Assembly: GCA_040004225.1 (NCBI GenBank)
Contig: JBDUBI010000241.1
Location: 1 to 16,826 of the forward strand
Direction of reading: 5' to 3'
DNA: 16,826 nucleotides
From: JALYUA01 sp040004225
GTDB lineage: Bacteria; Acidobacteriota; Thermoanaerobaculia; UBA5066; Gp7-AA6
Within the stretch, counting starts at the first letter, position 1; each line of letters starts with the position of its first letter. The notes below the pieces were generated by a model. The model was not told the DNA's origin, did no database searches, and saw nothing but the letters and a program-made list of their open reading frames with translations. The position numbers were made by a program, and so were the translations under genes. Below are positions 14,470 through 16,826 of this stretch, piece after piece.

Positions 14470-15297
14470 ATGGAATGGCACGCGCTCGGCTGGCTCGCCG
14501 TCGCTCTCTACCTGGGAGCCGAGGCGCTTTCTATCCTCTCGCTCTTGAAGCCCGGGAGGGGGTCGTCCGGCGCGATCTTCCGGACCTCTCTCGCGCTCTT
14601 CTTCCTGGCATCGGGTCTCGCCGTCCATTTCGCGGACCTCGAAGTCACGGCCCGAAAGCTCCACTCGGTCCCGTACCGCAGCTTCGGCGGCTCTCTCTCG
14701 CTTTTCGGATGGATGCTCGGCGTGTCCTATCTCGCGCTGCTGTTCCGGCATCGCGAGCGCGCCATCGGGCCCTTCCTGATCCCCTTCGTCATCCTCTTCT
14801 CGGCCGCGGGCCTTCTCCTTCCCGCGCATGCCTCGGCGCCCGACAGCGAAATGCGCGGGCCTCTTTTTGCCCTCCACGTCACGTTCGGCATCCTGGGATA
14901 CGCCGCGTTCACGTTCTCTTTCGTGTTGTCGGTCCTCTACCTGGTGCAGAACCGGCAGATCCGCCGGGGTCGGACGGGCGTTCTTTTCGCCCGGCTGCCT
15001 CCGCTCGAGGTGATCGGCCGCATGAATCGCACGAGCGTCACGATCGGCATCGCCGTGCTCGCCGCCTCGGTTCTGTTCGGCCTCCTGTGGGCGAACCGGG
15101 TCTGGGCGACGGTGGGGGATCCGAAGATCGAATGGGCCGTCGCGACACTCGCCCTGTACGGGTTCCTGCTCTGGATGGAGCGGCGCGGGTGGAAGGGCGC
15201 GCGGGTGGCGATCCTTTCGATCGTCGGGTATGGCCTCGTCCTGTTTTCCTACACCATCGTGAACATGTACTTTTCCCGATCCCACGGTTTCCGATGA
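14470..15297 (+). CDS. CcsA/HemX-like cytochrome c assembly family membrane protein
   Basis: A 275-residue protein with about eight hydrophobic segments, of the CcmC/CcmF/CcsA superfamily. Histidines near membrane edges (H53 in VHFADLEV, the LHSVPYRSFGG stretch, and FALHVTFGILGYAAF) fit haem-handling membrane proteins. The C-terminus VNMYFSRSHGF is typical of CcsA. Its stop overlaps the hemA ATG as ATGA. A protein of this family, HemX, lies beside hemA in Bacillus and lowers HemA abundance, so either a HemX role or a true CcsA role in cytochrome c maturation is possible. No CcsB/ResB partner is in the window, which slightly favours HemX. The start is ATG 14470, downstream of a -10-like box. 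Confidence 0.85.
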   Translation: MEWHALGWLAVALYLGAEALSILSLLKPGRGSSGAIFRTSLALFFLASGLAVHFADLEVTARKLHSVPYRSFGGSLSLFGWMLGVSYLALLFRHRERAIGPFLIPFVILFSAAGLLLPAHASAPDSEMRGPLFALHVTFGILGYAAFTFSFVLSVLYLVQNRQIRRGRTGVLFARLPPLEVIGRMNRTSVTIGIAVLAASVLFGLLWANRVWATVGDPKIEWAVATLALYGFLLWMERRGWKGARVAILSIVGYGLVLFSYTIVNMYFSRSHGFR

Positions 15298-16562
15298 GCC
15301 GAACGGCCGACGCGCACCTTCTTCTCCTCGGCTGGAACTTTCGGCTCGCGGAGAGCGCCGTCCGCGATCGGATCGCCCTTTCCGCGGACGAAGTCAGCGA
15401 GGCCCTGCGCTCGCTGCTCGGCAAAGGGATCGTGTCCGAGGGAGTGATCGTCTCGACGTGCCACCGGAGCGAGATCTACGCGCTCTTTTCGGAAGGAGAG
15501 GACGCGGGCGACCTCGTCACCCGATACGTCTCCGAGTGGCGGGGGCTGGAGCCCGCGGCACTCGAGCGCGCGGGCTTCCGCCGCGAGGGCGCCGAAGCCG
15601 CCCGGCACCTGTTCCGCGTCGCGGCGGGCCTCGACTCGATGGCGCTCGGCGAAAGCGAGGTGCTCGGTCAGGTGCGCCGGGCCCTGCGCATCGCGCGCGA
15701 ATCCGGGGCGACGCGCGCCGTGCTCCATCGCCTGTTCGAGTCGGCCGTCGCCGCGGGAAAGCGGGTGCGGTCCGAGACCGAGATCGGCCGGCACCCTCTC
15801 TCGGTCGTCTCGATCGGTTTCGAGCTCGCGACGAAAGTGTTCGGAGATCTGTCCCGGCGGACCGTTCTGGTTCTGGGCGCCGGGGACACGGGCAGCCTCT
15901 TTGCGCGCCAGGCCGTGGACGCGGGCGTCCGCGACCTGCGCATCGCCAACCGCACGCCCGGCCGGGCCGAGAGCCTCGCCGCGCGCGTTTCCGGAATCGC
16001 CGTTCCGTGGGAGGACATCGCCCGCGAGTTCGCGTCGGCGGACGTCGTCGTCGGCACGACCGCGAGTCCACGCCCGGTCGTGAGGCGGGACGACGTCGAG
16101 AACGCGATGCGTCAGCGGCGCGGCCGCCCGATATTTTTCCTGGACCTGGCGGTGCCGTCCGATGTCGAGCCCTCCGTGCGCGACGTCTACAACACGTTCG
16201 TCTACGGAGTGAACGACCTCGAATCGGTGGCCGAGGACAACCGGAGGCGGCGCGCGCGCGAGGTGCCCCGCGCGGAAGAGGTTCTGGAGGAAGAGCTTTC
16301 GAAATTCCTGACCTGGATGGGCAACCTTTCGGTGATCCCGACGGTGACAGGCCTGCGAGGGCATCTCGACCGGATCCGGGACGAGGAGCTCGCGAGACTT
16401 CCGGTCGCGGACCGGGAACGCTTCACGGCATTCGCCAATTCGCTCGCCGCCCGCCTCCTTCACGAGCCGATGCGCCGTCTGAAATCCGAGCCCGACGCGG
16501 GCCGCCGTCTGGACCGCGTGGAGGCGGTGCGCCACCTGTTCCATCTCGACGAGGACGAGTGA
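15294..16562 (+). CDS. hemA: Glutamyl-tRNA reductase
   Basis: A 422-residue enzyme reducing glutamyl-tRNA(Glu) to glutamate-1-semialdehyde with NADPH, the committed step of the C5 route to 5-aminolevulinate. The catalytic cysteine is C56 in VSTCHRSEIY; H57 replaces the asparagine found in most STCNR motifs. GLDSMALGESEVLGQVR (112-128) is the second signature, with ESE where EPQ is usual. VLVLGAGDTG (191-200) is the NADPH-binding glycine motif. The C-terminal helical dimerisation domain runs from about 320 to 415. The start ATG overlaps the stop of the HemX/CcsA-like gene, and hemC follows after 55 bases. Feedback control by haem is known for the family, but no site is visible here. Confidence 0.95.
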   Translation: MSRTADAHLLLLGWNFRLAESAVRDRIALSADEVSEALRSLLGKGIVSEGVIVSTCHRSEIYALFSEGEDAGDLVTRYVSEWRGLEPAALERAGFRREGAEAARHLFRVAAGLDSMALGESEVLGQVRRALRIARESGATRAVLHRLFESAVAAGKRVRSETEIGRHPLSVVSIGFELATKVFGDLSRRTVLVLGAGDTGSLFARQAVDAGVRDLRIANRTPGRAESLAARVSGIAVPWEDIAREFASADVVVGTTASPRPVVRRDDVENAMRQRRGRPIFFLDLAVPSDVEPSVRDVYNTFVYGVNDLESVAEDNRRRRAREVPRAEEVLEEELSKFLTWMGNLSVIPTVTGLRGHLDRIRDEELARLPVADRERFTAFANSLAARLLHEPMRRLKSEPDAGRRLDRVEAVRHLFHLDEDE

Positions 16563-16617
16563 AGGGGGACCGGGACGGGCGAAGTGGGAAGGACGCGGGG
16601 CGGAGGGCGGTGTCCGA

Positions 16618-16826
16618 ATGACGTCCGTTGCGGTTCCCGGCCGGATTCGCCTGGCCGCGCGAGGCTCCGCGCTGTCGCTGGCGCAGGTCGAGATCATCGC
16701 AAGGGACCTGGCCGCCTTCGTCGAAACGGAGATCGCGACGTACCGCACGACGGGCGACCGGCTGTCGCACATGGACGCCGCGATCACCGGAAAAGGCGTC
16801 TTCACGAAGGAGATCGACGACGCCCT
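16618..16826 (+). CDS. hemC: Porphobilinogen deaminase (hydroxymethylbilane synthase), 5' part
   Basis: The first 69 codons of a gene that runs off the window. It encodes the enzyme that joins four porphobilinogens into hydroxymethylbilane. RLAARGSALSLAQ (11-23) is the family N-terminus, TTGDR (44-48) follows, and TGKGVFTKEIDDA (57-69) matches the conserved GGKGLFTKELE-type segment. The catalytic aspartate and the cofactor cysteine lie beyond the window. A GGAGGG stretch 9 bases upstream supports ATG 16618. The gap after hemA holds no terminator, so cotranscription is likely. Confidence 0.93.
   Translation, partial: MTSVAVPGRIRLAARGSALSLAQVEIIARDLAAFVETEIATYRTTGDRLSHMDAAITGKGVFTKEIDDA

Noticed and set aside
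13618..15285. 555-codon minus-strand open frame opposite yceI and the CcsA-like gene
   Set aside because: Low-complexity Arg/Glu/Asp/Gly composition. Both plus-strand genes beneath it have clear families, start signals and a signal peptide or membrane segments.

Overview
This is a chromosomal segment of a very GC-rich bacterium. Coding strands show strong G/C bias at third positions, gene starts are often GTG or TTG, and genes overlap by 4 bases (ATGA, GTGA or TTGA junctions at 197, 2221, 4710, 9530 and 15294). The gene content suggests a respiring, cytochrome-making Gram-negative type of cell, possibly Acidobacteriota or a relative. That placement is a guess; no rRNA or other phylogenetic marker is present.

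Layout. (1) 1-3752, plus strand: a possible C-terminal remnant of an upstream gene, a cytoplasmic-type molybdopterin oxidoreductase, a cation diffusion facilitator and a membrane-anchored cytochrome c, apparently one operon. (2) 3753-3949: a roughly 197-bp non-coding element with imperfect terminal inverted repeats, fitted exactly between two convergent operons. It contains terminator-like hairpins. (3) 3946-13532, minus strand: read in transcription order, aconitase acnA, then hemE, hemN, hemH and hemY, then a two-gene DrrAB-type ABC transporter. (4) 13533-13731: a divergent intergenic region with a good sigma70-type acnA promoter. (5) 13732-16826, plus strand: a secreted YceI-family protein, a CcsA/HemX-like membrane protein, hemA and the start of hemC, which runs off the window.

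Function. The main theme is tetrapyrrole synthesis. hemA and hemC (early steps) are transcribed rightward and hemE-hemN-hemH-hemY (late steps) leftward, with acnA and yceI between them. HemN makes protoporphyrinogen IX, HemY oxidises it and HemH inserts iron, so the cluster encodes the classical protoporphyrin-dependent branch. Oxygen-independent HemN is combined with a FAD oxidase of the oxygen-using type. The HemX/CcsA-like protein overlaps hemA. The cytochrome c at the left is a likely consumer of the haem.

No complete, clearly novel system was recognised. The most interesting signals are the element at 3753-3949, a recurring GGTAnAnT box close to three gene starts, a perfect palindrome at the hemE promoter, and TTA codons concentrated in a few genes.
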